Source of the DNA: Parelaphostrongylus tenuis
Taxonomy: Eukaryota; Nematoda; Chromadorea; Rhabditida; Metastrongylidae
NCBI GenBank assembly: GCA_019055375.1
Contig: JAHQIW010007094.1
Coordinates: forward strand, 265,452 to 329,451
Direction of reading: 5' to 3'
Length of the DNA stretch: 64,000 nt
The position numbers and the translations under genes were made by a program. Positions 34,582 through 46,500 of the stretch are shown piece after piece (position 1 is the stretch's first letter; each line of letters opens with the position of its first letter). The notes below the pieces were generated by a model that worked only from the letters and a program-made list of their open reading frames with translations, was not told where the DNA came from and searched no databases.

Positions 34582-37500
34582 ATGATCGCTGATGTAGCCG
34601 ACTCGTCGTCTATTGCCACGGCAGAGGAGAATTGCAAGCCGAAAAACGGTACTGCCATTCCTTTATTCTCTTATTTTTTCTTCTGTTGGTTTAGAAATAT
34701 GCTAGTACTGTTTCTATCTCTCTCTCTCTCGTTGTCTTTCTCTTTCTCCCTCTCTTTCTCTCTCTTTATCTATCTCTCTTTGTCTTTCTCTTCCTCTCTC
34801 TCTTTCTCTTTTCTCTTTCTCTATCTCTCTTTGTCTTTCTCTCTCTCTCTTTCTCTTCTCTTCCTCTTATCTTTGTGAAGAAGACACATTCCACAAGCTA
34901 GAAAAAAGAGAGAGAGAAAGAGCGGAGCTGTGGCCGAATGGCTAGTGATGGACACCGCAGAACTGACCCCACAGCCTCGTAATACTCGCCGGCAATCGAT
35001 AACGAACGCCACGGCCTGGCTATCCTCGAGCTTGCAGGCTCTGCTCCGCCACAACTCTCCGGCGTTTTTGATGGAGATCAACGCTGTAGTTTTATATCTA
35101 TTGAAGACTTGCTTTTTGTTTAAGTATTAATCAGATGTGTCCTCCTCTTCATGAAAATTTGACGAAGTTGCTACCTCACCTTTCCCAAAATTTGATGGCT
35201 AACGTTTCCGGCGATCCCGCTTTCGTCAAAGCCTTATTTATACTTATATGGGTGTGGTCACCAGTCTTATGTGGCACTCTTTTTGAAAAAAATTTGGAAA
35301 GTGTAAGATCCGGGTTCGAATCCCGGCTGAAGCGAACGTTTTTGCACACACACTCTACATCATTGGGTTTGTAGAGACATGATAATATCGCATTAGGCGG
35401 TGAAATAAGATGATTTCGGGTTGATTATCAAACTCTTTTTAATTTTTTTCTTCAAAATTTTTCGATTGGTCTTCCCAAAATGCGCCACTTGAGATCGATG
35501 ACCTCTCGATATAAGTATAAATAAAGCTTTGACGAAGGCAGAGTTCCCATAAGGTAAGCCATCAAATTCTGAAAACGGAGAAGTAACAACCTCGTGCAAG
35601 TTCGAATTAAGGAGAAGGACAGTTCGTAAGAACTTGTACATTCCTTTACTCATGCCTAGGTATAGAGAGAGTCGGATTTTTGCGCTGTTAATGAGGTATG
35701 TTCGAGAATGCTGAGTGCTGTGCAAAAATTGAGCCTCGGCCGGGAGTTGAACCTGCGTCACACGTTTTCTGTGGGGGCAACCGAGACTAAAGATTCTGCT
35801 AATGGCTCAATGTTCGTGGCTAAGTAGTTGTGACGACACAATACTGCTGAGAAAGCGATGAAAAGAGCGCATGTGGCGCAGTGGTTGGAGGTGCTCTGCG
35901 TCGCACTCGAGGTCAGTGGTTCGATCTCGCGCTCATGGCTCACCAAGCCATCCATCCCTTCGGGGTCGGTAAATTGGTACCAGGCAGGTCTCAGGCGTGT
36001 CTGGGAGGATAAGCAGCACTGACTCGGTTCTGCGGGAGGCCACCGCGAGTCATTGTAAAGGCCAGATGTGCATTCAATCAGCTCAAACGAATGGAGAAAA
36101 CTTATCTTGATTAGCTGACGCGAGGTTGATAAAACAGTTGTAGAAATTCGGCTGACGTTTCGGCGACCCGCCTTCTTCAGAGCCTGGACGTATATAGTAT
36201 TAGTCTCATATACTATATACTATATACGTCCAGGCTCTGAAGAAGGCGGGTCGCCGAAACGTCAGCCGAATTTCTACAACTGTTTTATCAACCTCGCGTC
36301 AGCTAATCAAGATAAGTTTTCTCCATTTTCATATATCAATTGATTATGCCGAGGTTTTATAGAAAGTCGAACTTTTGAATTGTAGCTCAAACGAAGTTAG
36401 AAATTGAAGACGAGTGCATGGCGCATCCCTCAGGGATTGATCAGCGCCGAGAGCTTTACCCTTTTCTCTTAAAACGATCAAATACAAGAAATTCCTGTGC
36501 CTTTTAAATGTAGTATTCATTAGTTTTTTTCTACTCAAAAATGGATTTGTCGCTGAAAATGACGATGAAACAGTTCATTATTTCACAATGAAGATATTCG
36601 CTTTCTAAATGTTCTTCTATTTTTCCAAAAAAAAATATCACTCTTCAGATTCCTTGGAAGACGAAGAAGATGGTGAAATTGTGGAGGATATAGTGATGAC
36701 TGATTGCAAAACGGATTCAGAAGGTGAATTCTTCAATTGTCGCAAACCAATTTCAGAATTACTACATCCAGTGATGTTGAGTAGTATGCAAATTTTGAAC
36801 CTCCGGTGGGAGTTTAACCCACATTTTACCCCTTCAGGGTTCGTGTGCCAAGCAGTTGCACTACGGAGACTTCTGTCTCTGCTACCACTCTTTCTGCGAT
36901 GCAATGTATCGATCCGTCATACCACCTCAACGGTTTGGTCTGCTAAGCACACATAGGCATCGAACTCTTCGCAGAAAGAGGGTGGCAAAGCGGGAGCCTC
37001 GGTAGTTCAATGGCTAGCACGAGCTCTTGGAAAGGGTAGATAGAAGGTTCAGTCACCGTCTGAGGTTCAAAGTTTTGCAGATTACTCACCATTATTGAAT
37101 ATTCATTTATAGCATCATATCATCGTGTTAACTCTTTCGGTACCGTGGACCCACCTCCTCTGCATCGCTAATCCCCAGCGTTGCTAGGCTGAACGGTTTG
37201 CTTCTACTTATAAAACGTAATATACTTACATAAACATAGCATAGGAAAATACAATAGTAGTATAAGTAAAGTAATACAATACTACATTCAATGCGATGCC
37301 ACGCTGGTGCTTGAAGATGCGGAGGATCCACGGTCCCGAAGGCGTTAGATGAGAATTATGCCATATTTATGTTATTGCTTTGTTTTTAGCCTCTTCTACA
37401 TGCCCGAGTGATCCTGAAGAATCATCTGATGACGATCCTCCCTGAGGAAATTCTCAACAGTGTTGCTAAAAGCGTACGTTTTCGTGAAATTTGGCAGGCA

Positions 37501-40500
37501 GTCTTGTTTCGCTTAGTCGGCATTCAATCTGCAATGACAGAACAGAAACCCTAGTAGTGCAATAGATTTAAACGCCCCACCGAAAATATGAGATACGAGT
37601 TCGATCTCCGTCTGAAGCTCTAGCTTTTGCATCTCAGTCTAAAAGTTAAAAATAATTCTTGTTAATCCATTCTACACTCATATCTCTCCCAAAAAGAGCG
37701 AGAGTCGGGTTTTACTCTCGCCCGGGATTCAATGTTTTGAGTATCACTCAACATTCTTGGATATCCACTCATATCCGTCTTTCGACTTAAATTCTTTGGA
37801 ATGAAACTCAACCAGTAGTTCTGTCGTGATCAAAATTTCCTGACAGGTTTTTTTGTTAAATATTCAGATCGAAGTGTCTACATTTCATACACTGCTCCTT
37901 TCAAGACGGTTGTCATCCGAAAAGTGTAATAGTTAATTCTAAGCTTATCTGAAGCTCCGAGTATTCTACGTATATAAGCATTCTTTCGGTCTTACCCCAC
38001 TTTATAGAACCCATACCGTTCGTTTTGAGTGTTTTCTGAAATCACGATCAAATTTCATATATGTTGTAATTATTATCTGAGCCAACATGTCATGTGGTCT
38101 TATGGGCACTTGTACAGCCCGATACACGTGCTTCGGCCTTGGCAGCCTCGTCAGCCCGGCAGGTCCTGCGTCTCTAGACACTCCTCTTGAGGGCTCCAAA
38201 CCCCTATGTAGAATGGACGAGGACGTACAATTTACACGTGCTGTCAAGTGTAATAAGTCACTAGATCAGTAGTGTTGTACACTCGATTGCTCTTGGCTAA
38301 TGTTCTGTGTAGGGGTTGGGTTCCTCAGAGAGGACTGGCTAAAGACGAAGAGCCTGATCGACTGACGTGATTGCCAAGACCGAAGCGAGTATTGGACTGT
38401 ACCAGTGCCCATAACAGACCACATAACATTGGCTTAAATGAATTATCAAGTTTATTGAACTTATTTTCAGAAAGTTGAAGAAATGATGCCACGTCAGCCA
38501 GATATTATTGACCCAAAGCTTTGCGCCATGTGTCAAAAGATTCCACACAAGTACAGGTTCGAGATGATTTTGTTGCCGTTCTCCTCCCATCTTGAGTTTG
38601 CTTTCTCCCTTTATTTTCTCATGTTTCGTGTTGGTGAATGCATAATGGCCAGTGGGCTTAAGTGATCGAAGCTTCACATGTAACTCTCCTCTTGATACTG
38701 TTTCATCAATTCATTTAGGTGATAATCTTCTTTATGGCCGGCGCTTTGGTGTTATCATCCTTCTGCAAAGCCGCACTTACTATACTTTAGTGTCTACAGC
38801 ATTCATTTATCATCTAATTCTCCAAACAAGACCGTATGTAGTGCATTGGTTAATGTTCTGTGGCATACACGTAGTCAATGGTCCGTTTGCAAGCTCGGGC
38901 TCACCAAGCCTTCTGCCTCCCTGGATCGGCAAACTAGTCCTGTGCTTGTCATGGAGGATAGCATCACAGACTTCATACATCGACAATCCACCGCGAGTTA
39001 TTGTAAGGCGTAATATGCATTGAGTAACCCCAAACGATGCTTTGTGAAGTCAGTGAATGGAGCTATCCTTAGGGATTGAAGCGCCATGAGCCTCATCCTT
39101 TTATCCTTGAGTTCTCCAAACTATACTGCAATCTCGTTAATTTTAATTGGTTTGAACTTATAACTTATCTTTCACAAAAAAATTCTTGCTTTTAGTCGGG
39201 CAGCTTCTAAAACTTTCCCTGGGATACTTCGTTCAATTTCAACTAAATGAATGGATTCAAATTATTGAAGTACCCTACCTAATCGCAGCAATGACTGCCT
39301 TAACGGGGCATTTAGACTTCGCCATTCGAAATACAAGCTTCAGCAGAATACGAGTGTAAAAATTCGTTTTTGTGGCTTCCGGGGAATTATAGTTACTCTT
39401 AATGTGGACTTTTAAAATTTCACATTGCCGGCAAATATCACCGTTTTTATTTACGTAAAGTAGAATGGAAGCTCCGACATCTATCAGTTCTTGAGTTATG
39501 CGCCATGTATTCGTCCTGAAGATCTAACTTCGTTTGGAGTGATTGAATGCAAACATGGCCCGATACGATACTCTGGACTCGTCTACTGATGTATCAAGTC
39601 AGTACTGCTATCCTCCGAGCAACTCTGGTACTAATTTATTAATCCTGGAAGGGTAGAAAGCGTGGTAAATCATGGGTGCGATATTGAACCATCGGTATGT
39701 GCGTCGCCCTTTAGTAGCTGCGTTACCCATACCAGTGATTTTTACTTAAGTTAGTGAATTCACTGCGAGCTGTTAAAACATTCATTACGAGTATATGCAG
39801 TCATTTTTAGGTATGATTGCGAGCTCAACCTTTCTTTTTGAAATTCAGGTGTCCAAAGTGTGACATGAGAACGTGTTCTTTGCCATGTTCAAAGCAGCAT
39901 AAAGAAGTCAAAGAGGTATTCATTTATACGAAGTGTATTCTATATCAATCGCTTTTTTCCAATAATGAGGTGCTGTAACTACAGATCCAGTAGTGTTGAG
40001 TAAAATTCAAGACTTTTAACCTGGAGTAGAGTTGAACCCGCGTTCCAGTCTTTTCGCCAATGTGATAACTATTGTGCTACCCCGGGACTTCTGTCTGTCT
40101 GCCAGTTGCGACGAAACACACTCTGGCGAGTACCTGATTGATTCTGTCAGCGCTATATGCTCAGTTAAAAGATTAAGCCATGCATGTGGAGTTCAACTTC
40201 AAAGTGAAACTGCGAACGGCTCTAGTTGTGTTATCACTTTCTGCGATATGCCATGGAAACTGTGCACAGAGATCCAACTGTCTCTCGAGATTCAAAGTTT
40301 TGCGTATCGCTCAGCTTCATTTGATTTACCTTTCTTTCTCTATCTAATGTGTAATTGTACTTACACCAGATGTCTCAGTTAATTTCGAAATTTTCAGTGT
40401 GACGGTGTACGTCCACCATATCAACCAGTATCGAAACTCTCGCAATTTGACACATCAAAATCAATTCAAGATCAGCAGTTCCTTCATACTGTAAAGAACA

Positions 40501-43500
40501 ACATAAGTAAACCACAAGTAAACACTCCTGTGTCTCCTGAACAACATGACTCACTTGAAAAATCTGTAGGTACTCTTAAATTTTTGTCTTACTGCAATTT
40601 CCTGTAATATGTCTTCCTAGTTGCCGTCAAGTGCGTGCCTAGAAAAGGCCAAAGAAGCCAATTGTTCTGCGTCTAATGGCATCGATAGCGTGGACGAAGC
40701 TACTGAAGGACTTCGTTATAAGGTAGTGTAAGTTTTTCGGTCATTGGAGCTTTTTCCTTTTGTTATTCAGTTCCATAGAGTGTATAAGTTTGTCGAGGCA
40801 CTGTGTAGTCATCTTCATTAAGGCAAATTCGGCACAGGAACGCTATCTGGTACAAAATGCGTTACGTCGTAGAATCTGGCTCTCTTTCACTGATGATAAA
40901 GGTAAAATCACTCAACTTTTTGGTTTTCATAATTTTTTTTCAAAGGTATTTTAGACGTAGAGCAGTTTTCTAAGGTACCACTTTCATGACAGTGTTATAG
41001 TCTCATAACTATATATCCAAAACTGCCATGTCTTACAGAAAGCTTTTGATCCCAGGCGGGGTGGTCGTAGTGATTTATCGCGCTCGCCCATAACGAAGTG
41101 AAACGCGAGTTCAACTCCCAACTAGACCGAAATTTTGCATATAACTCAGAATCTTTGCATATGTGATTATGACTTAGGTGGTGAAGATTCTTCGCGACAT
41201 GAGCAGTTCTCCGATACAATTTTCTGGTGTGTTGATCTTATTTTCACGAAGGAGTTAGAAGATGGAACCGCCTCCGAATACACTTATCGTGTTCAGAACA
41301 TACCAGAGACAATAAGAGTTGAAACAGTTAGTTTCTTCTCAAATTGGCTTGCTAACTGTAGCGTTCTTTATTTTGGTGTTAGCTACTTTCTCATGGGCTA
41401 TATAAATATATAGTCTCGAATCAACATGCTATCTTGCTTCTGTTCATCAAGAGGCATAGCCCGCCAGTTATCTGTGTCGCCTAGTGGTAAAGAATGAAGA
41501 CTCAAAGGTATCTTCTGGGGTCACCTAGTGTATCTGTTCACTGGGTTTTGCTTATCTGTCCTCGAACTATTTATACCTTCGCCCATCATATCTCCATCAA
41601 TACTTGGATACTTAGATGGTCCGTCTTCACTAATTGCTCGAACCCTAGCACATATTCCGAATAGTATATTTGTGGTCGTGCGTATAGTATTCCTTGGTTT
41701 CCTGACGTAGCCTTGCAATGGCGTTTTTAGGTCTTTAAAGTGTTGTTGCCAAGGAATGATTTTCGGCGATAGATTGTCGACCGGGATTCCTACTAGTTGA
41801 TTCAGAAATGATGTTAGGCCGAAGTCAAGAGCAGAAGTAGGAAAGAAAATTAACCGACCGCTCACGGATGATGTAAAAGCCGAAATCCATTCCTCCATCA
41901 AACCTTGTCTAAATGGCTATAATTGTTATTACTAATTGCTATTGGAGAGAGGATCTGTGGCCGAGTGGCTGTGACGCTCGCCACGGCACGAGGCTGATCC
42001 TCATCCCCTAACGCTCTCGGGAAACAACTACGAACATAGGGAACGTCACAGCGGGGATATCATCGATATCGCAAGAAGACGTGTTCAAGCAGCGTTCTAC
42101 GACCTTGAGGAAGTAGTCGACGAAATAATGTATTGAATACTAGAAGTACTGGGATGCGCGTGACAAAAACGTGATAAATTAAATGGATAAATAAATCATT
42201 TATATTAATGCTACTATTGTTATTATGTTATCGTATAAAGGATAGGGTAGCACAGTGTTTACCGATGCGGTGTAACAATAAGCGAGGTGATAAGCGATAC
42301 ACTAGTTCGAGTCCCTCGTCCAATCCTCTTGAAATCAGCGAGCCGCCTTAAGGAGCGCCGTAGCTCGATTCCCACTGAGATTTTGGAATGACGTCTCTAA
42401 GAGCATTTTCGTCTTCCGCTAAGATGGTTAAATCTTCAAGCAGCAGCCGAAGGAACACGTGAAATATTGGAGGATCCTTGTCGTCGATGAATGCGAAGAA
42501 ACGAACGAATGCAAGAATTGCTGCGTTCCAAGCAATGAAAATGTGATCATGGGTCGTACATCAAAATTATTTGAGCAGATCCTAGCACTTATTGCATTCT
42601 ATTCTCTTTAATCGCACTGGTCCTCCACAGAGGTCTGCTAAGATTCCACGTGTAGTCTTGGCTGCTCCATGAGGATTTAGTCTTCTCTATGAATGTCGTA
42701 GTATGCTGATCAAAAAGATTTCTGTTGCAATCTTAAAGGTAACCAAGCTAAGAGATTCCTTAAGGCGTAAGGCGTTTGTTATAGTGTTGGAAATGGATCG
42801 ATTATCGCCTCGCTTTCTGATAAGTTTCGTTACTAACCACTGTGATATTTCGCCTCTTATTGCATTAGTTGTACGAAAGACTTAGGTCTTGCGTCAATTT
42901 CTCAAGCCGCGTCAGCATGGCTGCATAGTATCTAAGTCGGATCTGGACTTGGAAAAAATGGCGCCGTTTATTGAAGCTGGAATCGAGAATCTCAACGGAT
43001 TTATGCTTGTTCCTAACATGGAACCGGAGAGGTGATCAAATGAATGGAAATACCTTTATATTCGTCTAATATTTTAGTCCGCTTAAAGTTTCACATTAGC
43101 ATTTTTTGAACCTTTCATGAGGTCTATGAATGACACTTATTGAGTGCTAGACACATGTTTTGGTCTTCAGCTTTATCAACAGTACGATGCCTTTTTTTTT
43201 TGAGCTAGTCCCTTCCAGGATAATATACCCTTACATATGAAGGAATCGACGATGAACAATTCACACTACATGTGTTTCAAGAGAAAAACCTCTAGACTTT
43301 GCAGTGTCTGGCAGTCACTTGCTCATAGCTGGTGAATTTGATAATACCTTTATATTCGACTGTTTTTCAAGATCTCGCCGTGATTAATACACTTTGACAG
43401 CATATAATAATATACAATATATAATAATATGCTGTCAAGATGATTAATTCTGAGTGAGATCTCAAAAAATGGGTAAATATAAAGCTATCTTCAAATTTAC

Positions 43501-46500
43501 CAGCCATGAGCAATCGACTGTCAAACATTGCAATGTGGAGTGGTTTTTCACTTGACATACGTGCAGTGTTCTGCGATTTCTTAGTATGTAAGGGATATAC
43601 TCCCCTACAAGGGATTGGCTCAAACAAAAGGCACCATGCTACTGACGAGGCTGAAAGTCCGCAACACGTGTCAAACACTTAGCAAGTGCTATGACGGACC
43701 TCGTGTGAAGCTTAAAATATGCTGTGTGGATGACTGAAAATAATTTGCCGTTTGCTGACCAGCCGTCAATAGAGTCATTATAGATACTATGGAATCAATT
43801 TTGGAAAGGATTTTCCTGCATAATACGCGTAACAGAGTCATTGTTAACCATCCAAGGATTATTATCACTTTGAATACAGAGTTCATATCATCGCATCAGG
43901 TGAGATAACTCATGTTAATTATATTTTGGATTACTTTCAGTAAACGACGACTCCCTTCTTTGGTACGCTTACTTCCTTTTTTTCAGCTTATTTCGGAGTT
44001 AGAAGCTGAAGAAATAAGAGAAAAGCAACGTCTGTCTCGTGCAATGTATCGGGCAGCTGAAGCGGTAAATGGTTTTTTAATTACTTTCATTTTATCTCCA
44101 TAAATTCAATGACGCTTGCAATGTATAACTGCTTCAAAATCACGCTCAAAGTCACATTTGAGCGGTATTCCAATTTCATATGTTGCGAGATCCTTATAAA
44201 GGCGCGTGTGCCACAATGGCTAAGTATTTCCTGCGATACACCTTGTTGATAGTTCCATTGCGCACTTAAGGCTCATCGAGCTTACCATACATCCGGAGTC
44301 GGCGTTGATACCAGACTCGTCTGGGAGGAGAGCAGCATTGAACTGATACATTGGGGGCCACCACGAGTTATAATGGCCGGATATGCATTCAGTCGCAGCG
44401 GGTGATGCTTGATGAAGTCCTTCGCATGGCGCTTCTCTCAGGCATTGATGGACGCTCTGAGATTTCGTCCTCTCACTAGATTTATAATTGTGACTTTTGC
44501 AGTTATTAAGAATATGTGGTAAAAATATGGAGTGGGTAGATATACGTCATGTATGGAGATTGTTATGCGAATTATTTTTATTTTCTTTATGATGCAACCC
44601 TCAACCCACTAAGGCGGTGTGTGCTCCATACTACACACGCGTGTTTTACGTTGCTGTTTCGTTGGATAGAGCTTTCGCTTCAATGATCTAGCATTCCTTC
44701 AAAAGCCTAGATCTCGATGATTTCGATACTGTACATGGTTCACGGAAAGGTCTTTCTAAAGCGTTCCAGTATCGGAAGGAAGATAACGCTTTATACTTTG
44801 TTAGCTTTACTCTCTAACTTGTTGTCGAACTTCACAGCGGGCCCTTTATCGCTTTAAAGCGGCGATATGAAACGAAAATTTATAGCTCTTACCTCTACAA
44901 GGATAGGTCGTGATAATTGGATATTGTTCTATTTGAAAGAGTGAATGTTCGAATAAATACCAAAAATCGTGCTCTCTCGAATCACGCTGCATGCAAGCGA
45001 TCTCAACTGTCGCCTTGAAAGGGCGCGATTTCGTTGATTACAATGAATTTTTTCTCCGTTACGAAAGATTTCTAGATTTTTATTCGATATTCTGATGTGC
45101 CATGACTTTCTCTAAACGATAATATACTTTCGGTGCATATATCTTCAAGTGCGAAACATGATATTTTTCGCTCTATGAAGATTAGTTCAAAAAACAAATT
45201 TGGTTTTAGTAAAAAAAACATCGTTTATCAACCTATCAAATGAGCGCTAAAACTCTGGTTAAAGGTCATCCACTAACCGTAACCGAGGGAAAAATGTGCG
45301 TCAAAAGTGAGGCTTGATTTTATCTTCACCGCTACAGCGCACTGACAAGGCCTTCTAAAAGATAAGTGCAATACTGGAATGGCCGAGATTTGAGCTATAG
45401 TATAATTACTGAGAGTCTAACGAAAAGCAAAAAAGGCTCCATCTTGAACGGCGCCTAACATCTGTTTTATTCTGAAGGGATTATTTCGTAACATTGTATC
45501 GTCACGAATATTTAGGGTAGTAGCGGCGGCTCTGATCGCTGTCCTCCGCGTAGGAGTCGTGGTGATTTCCGAGGTGGCCAACGATACTCACGTGGAGCAT
45601 TCCGTGGAGGCTTTCGTGATGGCGGCGATGGTCAACGTGATCACGGACGGCATGCATCGAGATGGTAACAGAGGATTCAAGGTAATGCTCTCAGATTTCA
45701 GATCCCGACTTCAGAAGTGTCTCTTCAGCATTCCTATTTTTTCTAGGATCGCTTCAATCGTAAGCGAGAATACAATTTCAACGATAGACGAAGTAACGAG
45801 AACAAAAGAGGAAGACCTGGCACTGACGGCAGACGGCATCCTGCTCATAATTACAGGTTCTTTCATATTGTCTAGCATTCCTCTAGGATTTTTATAACTT
45901 CTAAATCATTTTCTCTGGTTGGACATCATCTAACGTCATATAGTACGGATCCCAAGACTTCTATCCGGTTCGCTTCCTCTTACTCATATTTCACATGCTG
46001 AGATTTCCTATATGGGCTTCGACTTCATAACACAACCGCTTTAGAACGTCTTCAAGGCTTGATCGCGCTGAGCTGCCAGCTTTGTGGGTCGGAGCGAGTT
46101 TTATGGACAGCTTGATACCAATTTCCCAATCTCGTTAGGTTGAGAGAGTCTGGCTGGCCCACTACGCGGTCAAACGAGGGTCTCGAGCCAATTGACCGCC
46201 TTCACTGCCATTCACTCACCCGCGTCCCCTTTGTAGATCCTCGATAAATCCTGGGACGCACAGAACACAAAGATTACGAGCGAATCACGCTGCACCGAAA
46301 AGGAGCCAGAAAAACGAGAACGGGTAGAATTACTGGGGTCTTTTGAAACAGGACCTGTAACGATTGTCAGTCTGAAGCGATGCTATAATTGACATCTGAT
46401 ACCAAGTGCTCGTCTAGCGCAGTGGTTGTAGGTGCCCTTATAGACGTGACCCATGGTTCGAGGGCGCAGTTCACTAAGCCTTCCATCTCTCCGAAGTCGG

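Noticed and set aside
34468..34878. 136-codon frame rich in Leu/Ser/Phe
   Set aside because: Its second half is the (CT)n tract; only the first exon part is used by ZNHIT6.
34582..37445. A separate 65-aa acidic protein gene
   Set aside because: The frame closes with TGA, but removing one C extends it to a good donor in phase with the zf-HIT exon. It was therefore merged into ZNHIT6, with the alternative noted.
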